NCBI GenBank assembly: GCA_027422505.1
Contig: JAPQWV010001083.1
Location: 1 to 64,000 of the forward strand
DNA from: Craterostigma plantagineum
Lineage: Eukaryota; Streptophyta; Magnoliopsida; Lamiales; Linderniaceae
Direction: 5' to 3'
DNA: 64,000 nt
In this document: one piece after another, positions 12,180 to 25,189 of the stretch
Layout of the letters: every line of letters starts with the position of its first letter
Position numbering within the stretch: the first letter of the stretch is position 1
Made by a program: the position numbers and the translations under genes
Notes under the pieces: model-generated
The model's database searches: none
Told to the model about the DNA's origin: nothing
Seen by the model: the letters and a program-made list of their open reading frames with translations, nothing else

Positions 12180-15100
12180 ACTGTCTGATGCTTCGGCGAA
12201 GGCATAATCTATTCTGAATTTCTTCAATAGCAATATTGCTTAGGACTGACGATTTCATCTCGGAACTGCTCGAGGCCTAAGCTTGCAAGGTCACCTTTTG
12301 AAGAGTCAGAATATCTTCTAACTTTACTTCTCAGTTTCTCGATAATGATCCTGAGAGTGCCGTCGCAGTACTTCTCAACTTCTGAGAGAAACATGACTCT
12401 CTTTAGTCCATCCTGCTGTAGACTACGGAGAGAGTGTTCAGGTTATTTGAAGATGAAGCCATTTGGGTATGGTTTGAGTTCCTCCTCCATGCCGGCGAAG
12501 TTTGGTCTTGTGAGGTTTACCTCCTAGCATTTTCTCAATGGCTATCTGGAAGTCATGCCCTGTGTAGAAGGTAATGTCCCTTAGCATGTGTTTTTGATGG
12601 CTTCATATCCCAGCTTGTATCGAAATTCTCGTAGGATGAATTTCCTGTAGAGTCTTGATAGCTTGTATACTTCGCTGGATCAACGTACTGCAAATTGCCT
12701 TCGGTGATCACGTCTTCTGAGCCATCCAGTCGTAGTACTTTGTAGACTGGGTATTTTAGGTTCCTTCCCATTTCTGGACGGTGACCTCCACTATATCCTT
12801 GATCGGTGCCTTCGCTCTCATTTTCTTCTTGTCTTCATCCGTGACCCTCGATCCGCCTTTTGTCGTCCATTTGTATAGGAAATGGTAGGCCCAATTTTTT
12901 TTGATCCTTCAATATGTGATAGGCCTCTCAGCTCCATTTCATTGTATGGTCGAATTTGACCACGTTCTCGCGCAGATTCTTGCTCTAAGTTTCCTCTTTG
13001 AAATGGAGTTGTGATCTTGTTCCAGGGAGTCTCAGATGCTTCTGACGTTTCTTCGTAGTCTTTCCATTTCTGATCTCGTCTGGCGCCATTCTGAGGCTTG
13101 CTTCAACGCGCCCGCCCAGATCAGTCCACTAACGTTGTCCAGTCTCTCTTGAATGTCATCTCCTGTGGGATGATCGCTGTGGCTTTGAGATCCCCATCCC
13201 TGATCGATATACTCGTTGAGCTCAGCCAGGGGATCAGGGATGCTCATGTCTACGACTGGAGGCAGTGGCTCGTCGATTTCCTGTGTGGTGGGGGTGGTCT
13301 GGTCTGAAGTCGGATGGTAATGAGGGTAGGCTTTCTGGTAGGTTAGTAGTTAGGGTTAAATGGGAGGAGGTAGTAGGTTGGGGATTTGAGGTTTCTGGGT
13401 GAGTTTGGGTGAGGTTGAGGGTTCTGTATGAGTGGTGGCTGCCTCGACCCGCTGTCGCTTCTATCCCCTCAGGACGACCATCGCCATCGGGGTCGTCATG
13501 TCGACGTTTGTGGTGGGCGGGTCGTAGCGGCAGTGGTAAGGTAGTTGGAGGCGGGTGAAGGAGCTCCGTATCTTCATCATCGAGGTGGTCGGCCTCGCTG
13601 AGGAGTCGGGCGAGTAGATTCTGCGAAGCTCCTTAATGGTGGGAGTAGGTGTAGAGGGAAGGGATGGTGTTTGGTGGGATGAAGAGGATGGTGTTGCCCC
13701 GACTTTTTGTAGAATAGATGCCTCCATTTGCTTTCATTTTCGCGTTATAGTGGCGAGGCTACGTTCAAGGCTCTGATCGAGGTGGGCTTGGGTGATAAAG
13801 GGTGGTGAAAATAACTCAACAGAGCCACGAAGGCGTTCTGTTGTCACGACTTCAGAGTAACTCCTGTGTGTCGCGGCCCACATTCACTAAAAAGTGTGTG
13901 GGACTTGAGGAACCGGGGCCACTTAGGCTCACCGTTGGCATCGTTGATAAGGCAAGCTCATCGAGATGGCCTGATGGCAGGGGGTAATGATGTGCCCATG
14001 TCAGGTCTTCCGTCCGATCGTCGAGTATCATCAGTAGATGACGTCTATACGGACGTTCTGGACTGATCACTAAGAAGAGTCGATAAAGGTGTATGTGTCC
14101 TAGCAAAATCCGAAAAAATCTTGGGAAAGTGGACACTAGACTCGATGTGAGGGAAGAGGGGGACAGCGACGTGGGCTGGGAGTCGCTGATTTGTATATCA
14201 CTTGCCTCCGAGCTAGGCAAGGATGACTGAGGATGGTTCCCGTGAGATGTTGAGACATCAACCTGTTGGGAGGTGATGAATGGGAAGGGCTGGGTGTGCA
14301 TGCGCCGTTGAACCAGATCGGCGGCTTCTACTCGGGAGCTGATTAAATCAGCTCCTGTTCCTAGGGGTTCGGTTCTGGAAGTTATAGTGAGGAGGGGAGG
14401 TGCGAAGTCGACGGACACCGGAGGAGGCGGTCGTCGGTCGTGTTTTCTCTTTGTTCGTACTTCGCGTTGTCGCTCAGGACCCTGTCTCACACTCGGGCTG
14501 GCCCCGGGGTTGGATACGGTGGGTTTGACCGTATCGTAGGGGCAGGAAGGTTCTGTGACTGCCTGTATTTGATCACCTCGGCATCCGTAGGATCAGCAAG
14601 GTCCAGGAGGTGTCTTGGGATAGGCATGCCTTGGAGTGTCGATCCTTCCTTTGATTTCTTCAAGTAGTGAACTTGGGACTCCTAGGGACTCTGACGCTGG
14701 ACGACGAGTGATCTCGGGTGGATTTCCATGTAGTGATAAATCAGGACTTGGAACCATCGGAGATATGGAAGGCCTTTCTCTTGGACGTCTTGAGGTGATC
14801 CCTGGTATAGATCTGGTCCCACTATTTCTTGCATGAATAGGGCAGCGTAGTCGTAGCGTTCCCGAAGATGACCCCATAGAAGAGTGTGAGGATGCTGAGG
14901 TTGCAACGATCATATCCGGTGTGTTTTGGTGAGAGGCACTTGTTAATTAGCATGAATAGAGCGTTCCATGGAGCTGGTATTTTGTTGAAGGAGAATGTTG
15001 AGACTTGTGTGAGAGGTGGGGAGCAGCCTATTTCCAGCATTCCATTGAGGATCGCTTGAGCGTGGGAGGTGGATCGAGCTCATCAAAGGTGGGCAGTTGT

Positions 15101-15399
15101 AGAATCGTCTCAGAAGATCTTTGTTAAGAAACAACCGAAGTGTTCTCAATTGACTTTGGAATATAATCTCTTCGATGTCTGGAACTTGGTCCATGAGTCC
15201 CAGAATTGTTGTAGGTAGACTGGGGAAACGCTCGCCCTGTGAGGGTGAAGGCAGGGAGCCAGAATAGAAGTGGTTCTTCAGAATGGCGATGATGACCATC
15301 CGAGCATCTGAAGGCCGTTGTGTCCAATTGATAGTTATCTTCAGCGGGCTCGATCCATTTGGAGATTGGGTAGATTGTGTCACGGTTTGGAATCTCCAT
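12180..15399 (-). CDS. Extra ORF downstream of pol in element A (unknown function, frame-broken)
   Basis: Not a recognised enzyme. It is collinear with the extra ORF of element B (60568 to window end). The N-terminus from the minus-strand ATG at 15399 reads MEIPNRDTIYPISKW. A central block has NKCLSPKHTGYDRCNLSIL (near 14950) and GLPYLRWFQVLIYHY (near 14730). A Pro/Ser/Thr-rich linker follows (about 13850-14490), then RRHDDPDGDGRPEG (near 13490), YPVYKVLRLDG (near 12750) and SEVEKYCDGTLRIIIE (near 12350). Each has a counterpart in B in the same order. It is split into many frames, mostly by one-base shifts. No signal peptide or membrane segment is visible, so calling it envelope-like would rest on position alone. 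It ends about 100-250 bases before the LTR. Confidence 0.75.
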
Positions 15400-15508
15400 A
15401 ATCTGAAAATAGATCATAGGGTCATTAGAAATCGAATATGCCATCGTTGCCATTAGTTTCTCTTCTCCTTTTTTTTATTATTATTATATATTTTTTATTT
15501 TTATTTTT

Positions 15509-15852
15509 TGTTAATCCCAGTATATCCAACTAAAACACATTTCTAGCATTTAACCACGAAAATAATGGGAAGAATTTAACTTATCGTGGGGGCGTGCGTG
15601 CGTGTTCTTGCGAGGGTTTGAAGCTTCTCTCACAAAAATTAATTTTTCTGTATTCTCACACACACAAGACACCTAACTTTGTGTTAGGGTTTTAGTACTT
15701 ATACCACATGTTGGTATATTGTACTTGGGCCCTTGTAAGCCCATTACAATTCTAAGCTCACTGGCTCTAAAACATTAAAGCCCAGTTCACTTAAATAAAA
15801 TACAAGACTAAGATAAAATAATTATTTGAACACAATAAAAATATTCCTAACA
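15509..15852 (-). repeat. 3' LTR of nested element C
   Basis: About 344 bases, nearly identical to 24812-25157. By eye the differences are about ten one- or two-base indels and only one or two substitutions. The neighbouring minus-strand sequence AAAGGGGAGATTG is a polypurine tract. Confidence 0.9.
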
Positions 15853-15859
15853 ATCTCCC

Positions 15860-18000
15860 CTTTTGTTTCAATTTACAGTTAAGCGCTGGTTATCTTGGTC
15901 TTGTAATCGTCCTGAGTCATCAAAGAACACGTATCAGAGTTGCATATGCGAAAGTTTGTGCATGCGTGTTCTTCTTCAATCACATCCTCCTTTGTCTTGT
16001 CTTGTGACCTCCTCTTTAAAAGATCTTCAAGCTCACCGTCTCTTGAACTTCTCTTAGCTTAAGTGTTCAAAGCTGCTCGATGGATTGTCTCTTTTTTTGT
16101 GTCGATCTCTCCCTGGAGAGTCACCATTCCCCCTATGTTTGTTCAACCTTTTACTGGGATCGAGAAATTTCTTTAAACTCGAAGAGCTTTACACGAGTCG
16201 GCAGCTTTGATGCTTGAAGTCCATGCTGAAGTTGTTGGTCGTAGTTTGTCATTTGAGTCTGATCTCTTCTTTCGATTGAGGCACTTACTTCAGTCGTTGG
16301 ACTCTACGGTCTTCGTTTGATTCTTTGACGACACTTGATATTGGCATTTTCTAATCGGTATTGCACTTTGTCGTGGTGTTGTTCCCATTTTTCTTTGGTT
16401 ACCATCCCCCTCAAGATCGAGCTGGGGAGATCGTCATGCGATGGGTCAAAATGGGGCATCATCTTGGTGCAAGAGGATTGTGTTGTCGAGACAAGATAAT
16501 GGAGTGATTGGTGGTCACGATTAGTCTACTTCTCGATGTCAGATTCGTCATCTTCGAAGGAAGTTGTCTGATCGGCCTCGAAAAAGTTATCTGGCTCTAG
16601 AAGAAGGTAGGCGTGGAGAGTGTTTTCTGACAATGTGTTGGGCTCCTTGAGATTATCCATTCAATTGCATGAGAGCCCGGCTTCGTAGTGGTTGGCGTGG
16701 CAGAAATAGTGGATACTCAGGTTAGTCTTCTCCTTCACTGGAGTTGAAACATGGTGAATCTTCTTATTCACGGCTCCAGATTCGTCATCGCCGAAGGAAG
16801 TTGTCTGGTTCGGCTTCGGTGAAGCTCGTCTGGCTCCTGAAGAAAGGTGTAAGTGGGGTGTGTTTTAAGTTGTACCGATGCTCCTTTGGAATGTTCCTTT
16901 CAAAGCCTTAGAGCCCGGTTCCAGAGTGGTACGCACGGCGGAAGTTGGTGGGTGGTCCGACCTATTTGTTTATACGTATCCTTCTCCCCTCATGGCGATT
17001 TGTGTCAACGAGATCGGCATGCTTGTATAGGAGTCAAAGGAATAAAAAACGATAGGTCGGTGTGGGTAATAACCAGACGGAGCCACTGAGGCAATCCATC
17101 GACACGAGTTCAGAGTTAAACTCTGAGACGCGGCCTGTAAGCACAGGGCTTAGAACCGGAGCCACGTAGGCATTCATTAACATCGATCTAGGAGCGTAGC
17201 TCGCAGACGATGGCCTGATGCCGTTGTTGTTTGATGTTGCAACGGTAGGACTTCCTTCCAATCATGGAATCACATCTAAGAGGAGGTCTATGGAAGTTCT
17301 GATCTGGTCACGAAGTCCAGATAAGAAAAAGTGTATGTGTCCTAAAAAATTATAAAACATTTAGGTAGTGAGGACACCTAGACTCGATGTGTTCAAGAAG
17401 TTCAGTGGTGTGGGGCTAACTACCACTTAATCAATATCTCACTCTTCCAAGTGAAGCTGGTGATAGCATTGCGTGGCTCCCCGTGATTTGATGAAACATC
17501 GGTCTTTAGGGAGATCGATGAGTGGGTAAGGCTCGGTTGTGCAGCGCCATTGGACCAAATGAGGCGACTTTACTAGGAGCTGATAAAAATCAGCTTCTGC
17601 ACCTATATGGGATGGCCCGAAAATTTGTGAGGTGAGGATTTTTTTTTGTATCTTCCGTTCTTCGATATTGTCAAGAATTTCAAATGGGAATGTGGCTTAT
17701 GGACTATCTTCACTAACACTTGGCTACGTTCCGGGGTTAGGTTCAGTTTGGTCTGACTGAACCATGGGAACTAGAATCCATGCGTCCGTCAATTTTGGTG
17801 AGTGCTGCTTCATCAGCAAGTCGGAGCAGGTAGTTGAGATCATCTTCGTGTGTGTATGGATGTCACGCCTTTTGTAATTCTTAACTCTTCAATTTTGGAG
17901 TGCTGCTTCATCAGCAAGACGGAGCAGGGTAGTTGAGATCATCTTCGTGTTTGTGTATGGATGTCACGCCCTTTTGTAATTCTTGAACTCTTGAGAGTCG
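15860..18000 (-). pseudogene. Decayed extra ORF of nested element C
   Basis: No long frame survives. The stretch 17070-17620 aligns by eye with 13820-14360 of element A: shared phrases include GGTGTATGTGTCCTA versus AAGTGTATGTGTCCTA, GACACTAGACTCGATGTG versus GACACCTAGACTCGATGTG, and GAGCTGATTAAATCAGCTCC versus its close variant. This places the remnant in the same position, next to the 3' LTR, as the intact extra ORF of its relatives. Confidence 0.65.
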
Positions 18001-18049
18001 AGTTTTTCAAGTGAAGTCCGTCTTGGGAGGTGGAAGCGTCTGAGGGGGT

Positions 18050-19601
18050 TTTTTTTTCTTTTTCCCCCTTTTTTTTTGTTTTGTTTTTTTATTATTATGT
18101 ATACATATATATTATCGTAATAGTAGTAGATAAGTAGTATCATAGTAATGATAGATATAGTATATGTATATGTATATGTATATAGGTTAAATGAAGTTTC
18201 TCCCCTCAAAAATCGTGCACCTAAGAGTGCTCCCCCTAAAATGTACTCTCCCTCGCAAATATGGTTAATACTCCCCCTCAATGCATGCACGTTAAAACAT
18301 ATAAGTTCGCTCCCAATAAATAAGCGTGAACGTATTTATTTATTTTTCAGATCAGATGCAAACTAAAGAATTATTGTTCTTTAAAATGCATTAGAATGTA
18401 CGTCTTCGCTTATTAACACTTCTAAAAAAAATAGGTATTTTTGACAATTCAGCTTATATGCATACACGATATTTCAGGCTTCTTTAAGATATATGCATAG
18501 TTAAAATGTACCTATCTTGGGTATTAGATATTTCAGCTCATATGCATGCGAAATTTAACATTTAAAGTACATTTGAGTCATGCATGTTTATAATGTACCC
18601 TATTGTTTTCAAAGTAGGTGGTATATGTCCTTTGAGCTCAAGATGCATGCCAAGTTTCTTATGGGATGCATATAGAATTTACCTACGTAGTTGCTCGCAT
18701 CGCTTACCAGTCGTGTATGTGGAGCAACCCAAGATACCATACACGCTGGGAGGATGTAATTGTTCACTGGTGGTTTTGAAGAATTTTCAAAGTAGGATAC
18801 CGAGTTTATAGTATGAGGAGTCGAAGATGTGTGGTGCTGTTAGTTTCGAAGATTTCAAAGTGTTGTGCCAAAAATCTCGTATGAGAAAATGATTTCTAAG
18901 TCGTATGTCTTCGAGAGAATTGAAGTCTTTGAGTCGCAAATTGGAATTTGGCTTGGACTGCAAATTGAGCTGTGTTCGGGAACAGAGTGATTCGCGAATA
19001 CGAAGTTGTTCGCAAAATTGAAGAGGGTTCGCGAAATTTGAGTTGCAATGACACGGGAACTGAACTCGCGAAACTCTAGTCCTTAAGCTGCCCATGAAAC
19101 TTGATGACCTCATGAGACGGATTGTGAATACGATTTTGGGAAAAGTGATGAAAATCGAGCGAATTTGGTATATATAAGATGCACTGTAGCACGTTCATTC
19201 GATTGTGGAATCGGGTAATGGAAGAATTCGACGATTTGATAAATCGGGCGATTTAATAAATCGGGCGATATTGAAGAATCGGGTGATTGAAGAAATCCAG
19301 CGATTTGATAAATCGGGCGATTTTGAAGAATCGCCGAGAGGTATTTTAACAAAGTATTTTGTCGATTCCGAAATCGGGCAATTTTGATGAATCGGGCGAT
19401 TTGACAATTCGGCCGATTCTAGTATTTGATGGAAAGTGATTGTGTCAGGCAATTTTGATAGATCCGATGAATGAATCGATTGACAAATCGGGCGAACTGA
19501 GGAATCGGGCGATTTGAAGAATCGCCGAGGATATTTAGAAGTAGTTGAAATCACCGAGAGATTAAGTTGAAATCGGGCGATTTTGAGAATGATCAAATTT
19601 C

Positions 19602-19634
<33 letters not shown>

Positions 19635-20950
19635 GACTCAAAAAAATCAATTAAAGAAAATCTGAGAAAATCACCCTAACACTGACATATGCGAGATTTT
19701 CAATTAATATGTAACACAGAGTCAAAATTTTTCCCAAATTAAATGTCAATCAACTTAGTTTTTCAAAGTCGATTTATGTGACGCAAAATCCAATAAGCAA
19801 CGACGAAAGCATCGCTTTCACTCGCGGCGCTGAGCTCTCAAGTCAAAGATCCGTCGATATCATTTATCATGTTTGTCGGGACTATTATGATTTCGTTGGT
19901 CGATTTACGTCTATAAATAGACTCGATTGAAGAAACAGGTGAGATCGTAAATCATTCAATCGAACGAATCGAGCTCCTAAAGATGAACTGGAATCAGCAG
20001 CGAGACCAGAAAAGAACAGGGAGCACGAAGAGTTAGTGCGTCGCTTCAATCGCAATCTGGATAAGCTAGTACTGGAGATTGCACTTCTTATGTGCTTGTT
20101 CATCGTTTATGGCGATTCTGTTTTGGGTTCTAACTCGCCGTACTGGCTTTTGAGACCTCTTTACGCATTTCAAGTGATTTTCATAGTTTTCCGTGTTGGA
20201 GTGATTTAGTATCTTGAAGATGTTTGCGTATTTGAGTTGTAATAGCGTTGGAGTGAATGGGTATTTTGAAGATGTTTTGCGTATTGAGTTGTAAGAGCGT
20301 TTTTCGCTTTTTTTTTTTTTCATTTTTTTTTTTGAAAGGATGTACGAATCGTTTAAAGACTAGTTCGCGAAACACATCTACTCCCCCTCAATATTTGAAG
20401 TTTTGGGAATTTGAACCTCAAAAATAAAACTTAAAGCAAAGAAATATTTTAATAAATAAAAATATTCCCCGATTCTTAAGTTCGGGCGATTTAAAAGTTG
20501 CAAAGGAAGTTTCGAGCGATGCTCAGATTCGGGCGATTCATAGGCTCGTCAATTAATTAAAATAAAATCCAAAGTAGTTCCGAGCGATTCTTAGTTCTCC
20601 GAGACAAAAAAAACATATTAATTTGAAATTTCAGTTCAAAATTTTATAAAGGTAAAATTGACGAAATATTTCAAACTCCCCCTAATTAATTGATTTTGTA
20701 AATTACTTAATCATGTAAACTAGGATTGAAAATGTTTTTCAGAATAAAATGCAGTTCTTCCTAGATTTTACTAACATAGTAGGTATGCAATTCATTTGAG
20801 CACATATGCATATTGAAAATACAGTGAACTACGAACACGTAATTTTATGCATATTTAGAATTTACCAAATTTGTCAGTGTAGTTTTAGCTGTCCACATTC
20901 CATTCCTTAATCACGTATGTGGGGCTGCTTCAGGTACCATACGTGAGGGA
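18050..20950. repeat. Spacer region of element C with TCGGGCGATT motifs and purine tracts
   Basis: In element sense this is downstream of gag. It holds several AGGGGGAG-type tracts (seen on the plus strand as CTCCCCCT near 18220, 18270, 20386, 20676), a dense cluster of ATCGGGCGATTT-type motifs at about 19200-19590 and a weaker one at 20460-20610, and a 29-base T run near 19600. Two separate degraded copies of the protease sequence (VWYLDSGCS type) lie at about 18709-18750 and 20911-20950, so the spacer region seems to have been duplicated or shuffled. Confidence 0.6.
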
Positions 20951-20989
20951 TAATCGTGGTTACTCGCGTCGCCAACCAGTCACAGGTGT

Positions 20990-23320
20990 GGAGTAACCAT
21001 CTCTATGTACCTACCCATGCTGGAAACTGCAAAACATCTCAAGCAGATTTTGGTACCCATCTAAGAATGGGTCCTTTCGTATTAGATCTAGAGTTTATGC
21101 ATGCGTCTTTCATAGATTTATGTCCTACGTCAACTTTAGGTTATCTATGGCGTTAATTGTTGATTTAGGAACCCAAATCTTTCTAATTCCTAAGGGATAA
21201 CAAAGGCTAGTGCTTGCCCTAAGTTCTGTTTTGTAATCCAGATTTTCTTAATTCCCAAAACTTTAGCTTTAGCTTCAGTCTTAGGGTGCTTTGATTGGAT
21301 GCTTTTGTGATCTTTTCGTTTGTCAAGTTTAGAACTGGACTTGGGAGACGGATGTGTAGGCTTTTTCTTTCTGTTCGTTTGAATCATCTCCTTTTGAGTT
21401 TGCGAGCCTAACTTAGCAAAGAAGCGTTCATCGTTCTTGGTTGTACGTGCATTTGCTAATCTAAAACGAGAATTTAAGGCTAGTGCATCATCATAAGAAA
21501 AGTGAAAATTAGAGAGCATAGATGTTCGTACAGGTTCAGAAAATGAAATAATGGATGGAGATGTGGCAATGTTAGATTTAGCTTGTGACTGTGCCTGCTT
21601 TGCGAATTTGAACATGATGCTCTAAATTTAATTGCCTCTTCTTTTTAAAAGAAGGAGCACAATCAAATAATAGGTCGTAGCCTGTGGCTATCTCCTTCCT
21701 TTCATTCTATTTAAAATTTTACCTGTAGGTGCATGCGAGGATAAGTTGGTACGCATTGATTTTCTCGATGCATTCTGCTTCCTTGTGTCCTAGGCTTGGT
21801 TAGAGTTTCTATTTTAGACTCAGCTAGAGACATTTGTGGAGACGTTGAAGCTATAATGTTATTGATTTGTTTCGAGTGAGGAAATTATTGTCAATAGCAC
21901 GTCATTTTCCACCTGAAAAACAATCTTTCGGACTCTAGGGTCGAGCGCAAGTCAGAGATTTCTTAATTGCTGGTGGGATATATGCACTAGAGGGGCTGGA
22001 CTGTGCTAAGTCACGGGACGTGTTCTCGAGAATATTGGTGTTGAAGGGGGAATAAGAGCATCTAGGTAGTCATCAGACAAAGGTATTTCCCTTTTCTTGT
22101 AGCTATTATTCATAGCTTCATAGTCAAGTGGAATTTCTACTCCTGTATTCCTATCTCATCACTTTCTGGTGTGAAGGCCATTAATTAGCATGTTAATCCC
22201 TAAATAGCTAATATCATACGGATCATATGGGTTTAGGGATTTCTTCACAGCTAGAGTAGGGTTTGGAACAAAAGCCTAGACCTGCACGTGGATCGTAGAA
22301 TTCTGTGTCCTTAGGCTGGTTCAAGAAGATCGTTCGATCTGTTTGTCCTCTTTTTGTTAGGAGGTCCTCTAGCTTTTTAATCCTAGCATACAGTTTACAC
22401 GTTCTTTATTCAGGAGATCGAACTCGCATGTTTTATTGATTCGCTCATCGATGCAAGTTGTCAATTTAACGTTTAGCTCGCTAACCTGTGTCTTAAACTT
22501 TACTATTTCAGCGTCGCGACTGTCAATTTTTGATTGCGCTACTTCCAGCTGGCAATCAAGATTACTCATCTCTTGAAGCTGCCTGAGCAGACATTGATAA
22601 TTGTTATCAAACCGAGTTGCAAGTCGTTGATTGTCCTCTCATGATCAACACATTTGCTTGTTGTTTGCTCGTTAGTTGAGAATTTGTTAGTTAAATCAAT
22701 GACTTTTGACGCTGATTCAGCTAAATGGCTTCAGAATTAGCTAAGCTAGTTTCTATTCTATCTACGTTTTCACGTGTCATATCTAGATCGACTATAGTCT
22801 TAGCTAGTTCATTTTCTACTGACCTAAAACTTGCTATGAAGAGCCGTAAATTTCTTGGAGTTCGAAATACAAAAGGGGGTCAATAGATTCTACCTCCCTT
22901 TCTGAAGACGCTTCCTCGTTTTTACCACCATCGACTGCTTCCATGTCATTCGGCTCCGATTTATCTCCTTCACCAGGGTTATTTTGACTACACTCTCTTG
23001 CTCGCTTTCAGACGTTTCATCGAGCCAGCTGTCTTGTTCTCCCATCAAGGCTACTTCAGCTTTGTTGTTTGCTTAATCCGTCGTAATTTTCTGGAGTAGT
23101 ACTCCTCAGCTTCCTTTGGTTAGAAAGCAGTCTATAGCCGTATGCCCAGGTTTGCTGCAATTATAGCATTTGATTGGCTCTGCCTTTTTCTTACTATGGG
23201 AGTTGTGGAAGGGTGCCATTGATTCGAAGTTTTCAGAATTTAAGCGTTGAAAAACTTTTGGTGTACCCCCGTAGACTGCGTGATGATTTCGAAACTTCGA
23301 GAAAATGCCAAGTCTTTTTC
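20990..23320 (-). pseudogene. Gag remnants of element C
   Basis: A zinc knuckle of the form C-X2-C-X4-H-X4-C (CYNCSKPGHTAIDC) is readable on the minus strand near 23130-23175. Downstream in element sense are coiled-coil-like pieces (22369-22569, with hydrophobic residues spaced in heptads), then a basic Lys-rich segment (21190-21615) matching the pre-protease linker of A and B. The frame ends GPILRWVPK plus two residues and a stop at 21041-21039, followed about ten bases later by TTTTGCAG. Many frames are broken. Capsid-like packaging is the family role; here it is unlikely to be intact. Confidence 0.65.
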
Positions 23321-23439
23321 TATAATATACTTGATTGTTGTAAGTAGATCGTTGGATATGTGATCGTTGACACGTTCGTGGATTTGGTTTAAAAAAAAAT
23401 TGTCGATTTTTTTTTTTTTTAAGAAAGCTTTAAGTGTGA

Positions 23440-24798
23440 TTTTCTAAGGGTGATTTAGTGAGAATTGGATCGCCCGATTAAAAATTCGAATGATGAAGAT
23501 TTGACTAAAAAATCTAAATTTTGAAATCGGGTGAATTGCAAAACGAAGTTTTCGCTGAAATTAAATCGGGCGAATTGCTGTTCAAAGAGGATCAAATCGG
23601 GCTATTGTTTGTCAAAGGACTGAAATTCGCCGAGAGTTTCAAAATCGGGCGATTTGCAAATTCTAGCTACAGTACCAAACCGTGTGATCAGTGATTTATA
23701 TTCCTACAATGAATTTACTGAAATTGGCCGATTTGTTCTGTGAGGAACAAGTGAAATATTTATTAAAATCGTGCGATTAAGTGCGTGGAATTAAATTCGC
23801 TACAGTTGAGTAGCTACAGCTACAGTGAAATTTATACAGTAATCGGGAGAATTTGAAAGTGCTACAGTAATCGGAACAGTGAATTTTGCTACCGTAACCG
23901 CTACAGTAACTTTGCTAGTAATCGGGCGATTCTTTGTGATTGATTAAAATTTGCTACAGTGAAATAAGAAGTTCGATCGAAACAAGATTTGATTATTTCG
24001 CTACAGTGAAATCACTTTGTTACAGTGTGCTACAGTGTTGAAGTGTTTCGCCCGAAATAATTGTTACAGTGATCTTATTGAATTTGCTACAGTGTTGAAG
24101 TGTTTCGCCCGAAATATGTACAGTGAATCGCTACAGTATATTTTGAAATCGGCGAGTATCGAGTCCTACAGTAATTTGCTACAGTGACTCGCACGATGCT
24201 ACAGTGAATTTGTGAAATCGGGCGATTATCGAGTGCAACAGTTATCGGGCAAGAATCGGGTGCTACAGTGAATAAATCGCTACAGTAAAATCGTCCAATT
24301 TGAATGCTACAGTAATCGGGCAAATTTTGAAATCGCTACAGTAAATCGCCCGATTTGAAAATTGCTACAGTAAACGGACGAATTTGCTACAGTAATCGGG
24401 CAAATTTGAAATCGCTACAGTAAATCGCCCGATTTGAAAATTGCTACAGTAAACGGACGAATTTGCTACAGTAATCGGGCAAATTTGAAATCGCTACAGT
24501 AAATCGCCCGATTTGAAAATTGCTACAGTAAACGGACGAATTTGCTACAGTAATCGGGCGATTTGTTCATCTGCCTGATTCTGGACTGAAAATTGACGAA
24601 AAACAGATCCGATTTCTACCCAAAACTCACTCAAATCAACTGGAAAATGTTGGGTAATCACTACAAATCACTCGAAAATAACCTAATTACCTCTTGAGCT
24701 TGCAAAATCAGTAAAATCAACTCAAAAACTCAAGAAAGAAATGACATAAATTCAAACTGAAAAAAAATTTAGAAACTTGCTCAAATCCTAACGTGTTT
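23440..24798. repeat. Leader of element C: TCGGGCGATT and GCTACAGTAA repeats
   Basis: Between primer site and gag. The motifs AATCGGGCGATT/AATCGCCCGATT and GCTACAGTAA alternate dozens of times. At about 24317-24555 they form three tandem units of about 79 bases. The same TCGGGCGATT motif recurs in the downstream spacer of the same element. No coding. Confidence 0.8.
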
Positions 24799-24810
24799 GC
24801 TCTGATACCA
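24799..24810 (-). promoter_or_regulatory. Primer binding site of element C (Met-tRNA)
   Basis: Minus strand TGGTATCAGAGC, complementary to the 3' end of plant initiator Met-tRNA, one base inside the 5' LTR. Confidence 0.9.
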
Positions 24811-24811
24811 C

Positions 24812-25157
24812 TGTTAATCCCAGTATATCCAACTAAAACACATTTCTAGCATTTTAACCACGAAAATAATGGGAAGAATTTAACTTATCGTGGGGGCGTG
24901 TGCGTGCGTGTTCTTGCGAGGGGTTTGAAGCTTCTCTCACAAAAATTAATTTTTGTATTTCTCACACACACAAGACACTAACTTTGTGTTAGGTTTTAGT
25001 ACTTATACCACATGTTGTTATATTGTACTTGGGCCCTTGTAAGCCCATTACAATTCTAAGCTCACTGGGCTCTAAAACATTAAAAGCCCAGTTCACTTAA
25101 ATAAAATACAAGACTAAGATAAAATAATTATTTGAACACAATAAAATATTCCTAACA
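24812..25157 (-). repeat. 5' LTR of nested element C
   Basis: It pairs with 15509-15852. In element sense it contains GGGCTTACAAGGGCCCAAG and a GTGGTATAAGTACTAAAACC stretch that may be the promoter region. Confidence 0.9.
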
Positions 25158-25189
25158 TTTTTTTTTTATTAATTAATTTTTTTGTTAAT

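Larger units (their letters stand above)
15509..25157 (-). mobile_element. Nested copia-lineage element C, lacking pol
   Basis: LTRs at 15509-15852 and 24812-25157 (TGTTA...TAACA) are flanked by TTTTT on both sides, a 5-bp target duplication in a T-rich target. The minus-strand primer site TGGTATCAGAGC (24799-24810) lies next to the 5' LTR. It sits in the spacer of element A between pol and the extra ORF. Contents in element sense: repeat leader, gag remnants with a zinc knuckle, remnants of the protease motif, spacer repeats, and a decayed extra ORF. No integrase, RT or RNase H is recognisable, so it must have moved, if at all, with proteins from a relative such as A or B. Its LTR outer sequence (TGTTAGGAATATTTTA in element sense) matches that of B. 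Confidence 0.88.
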
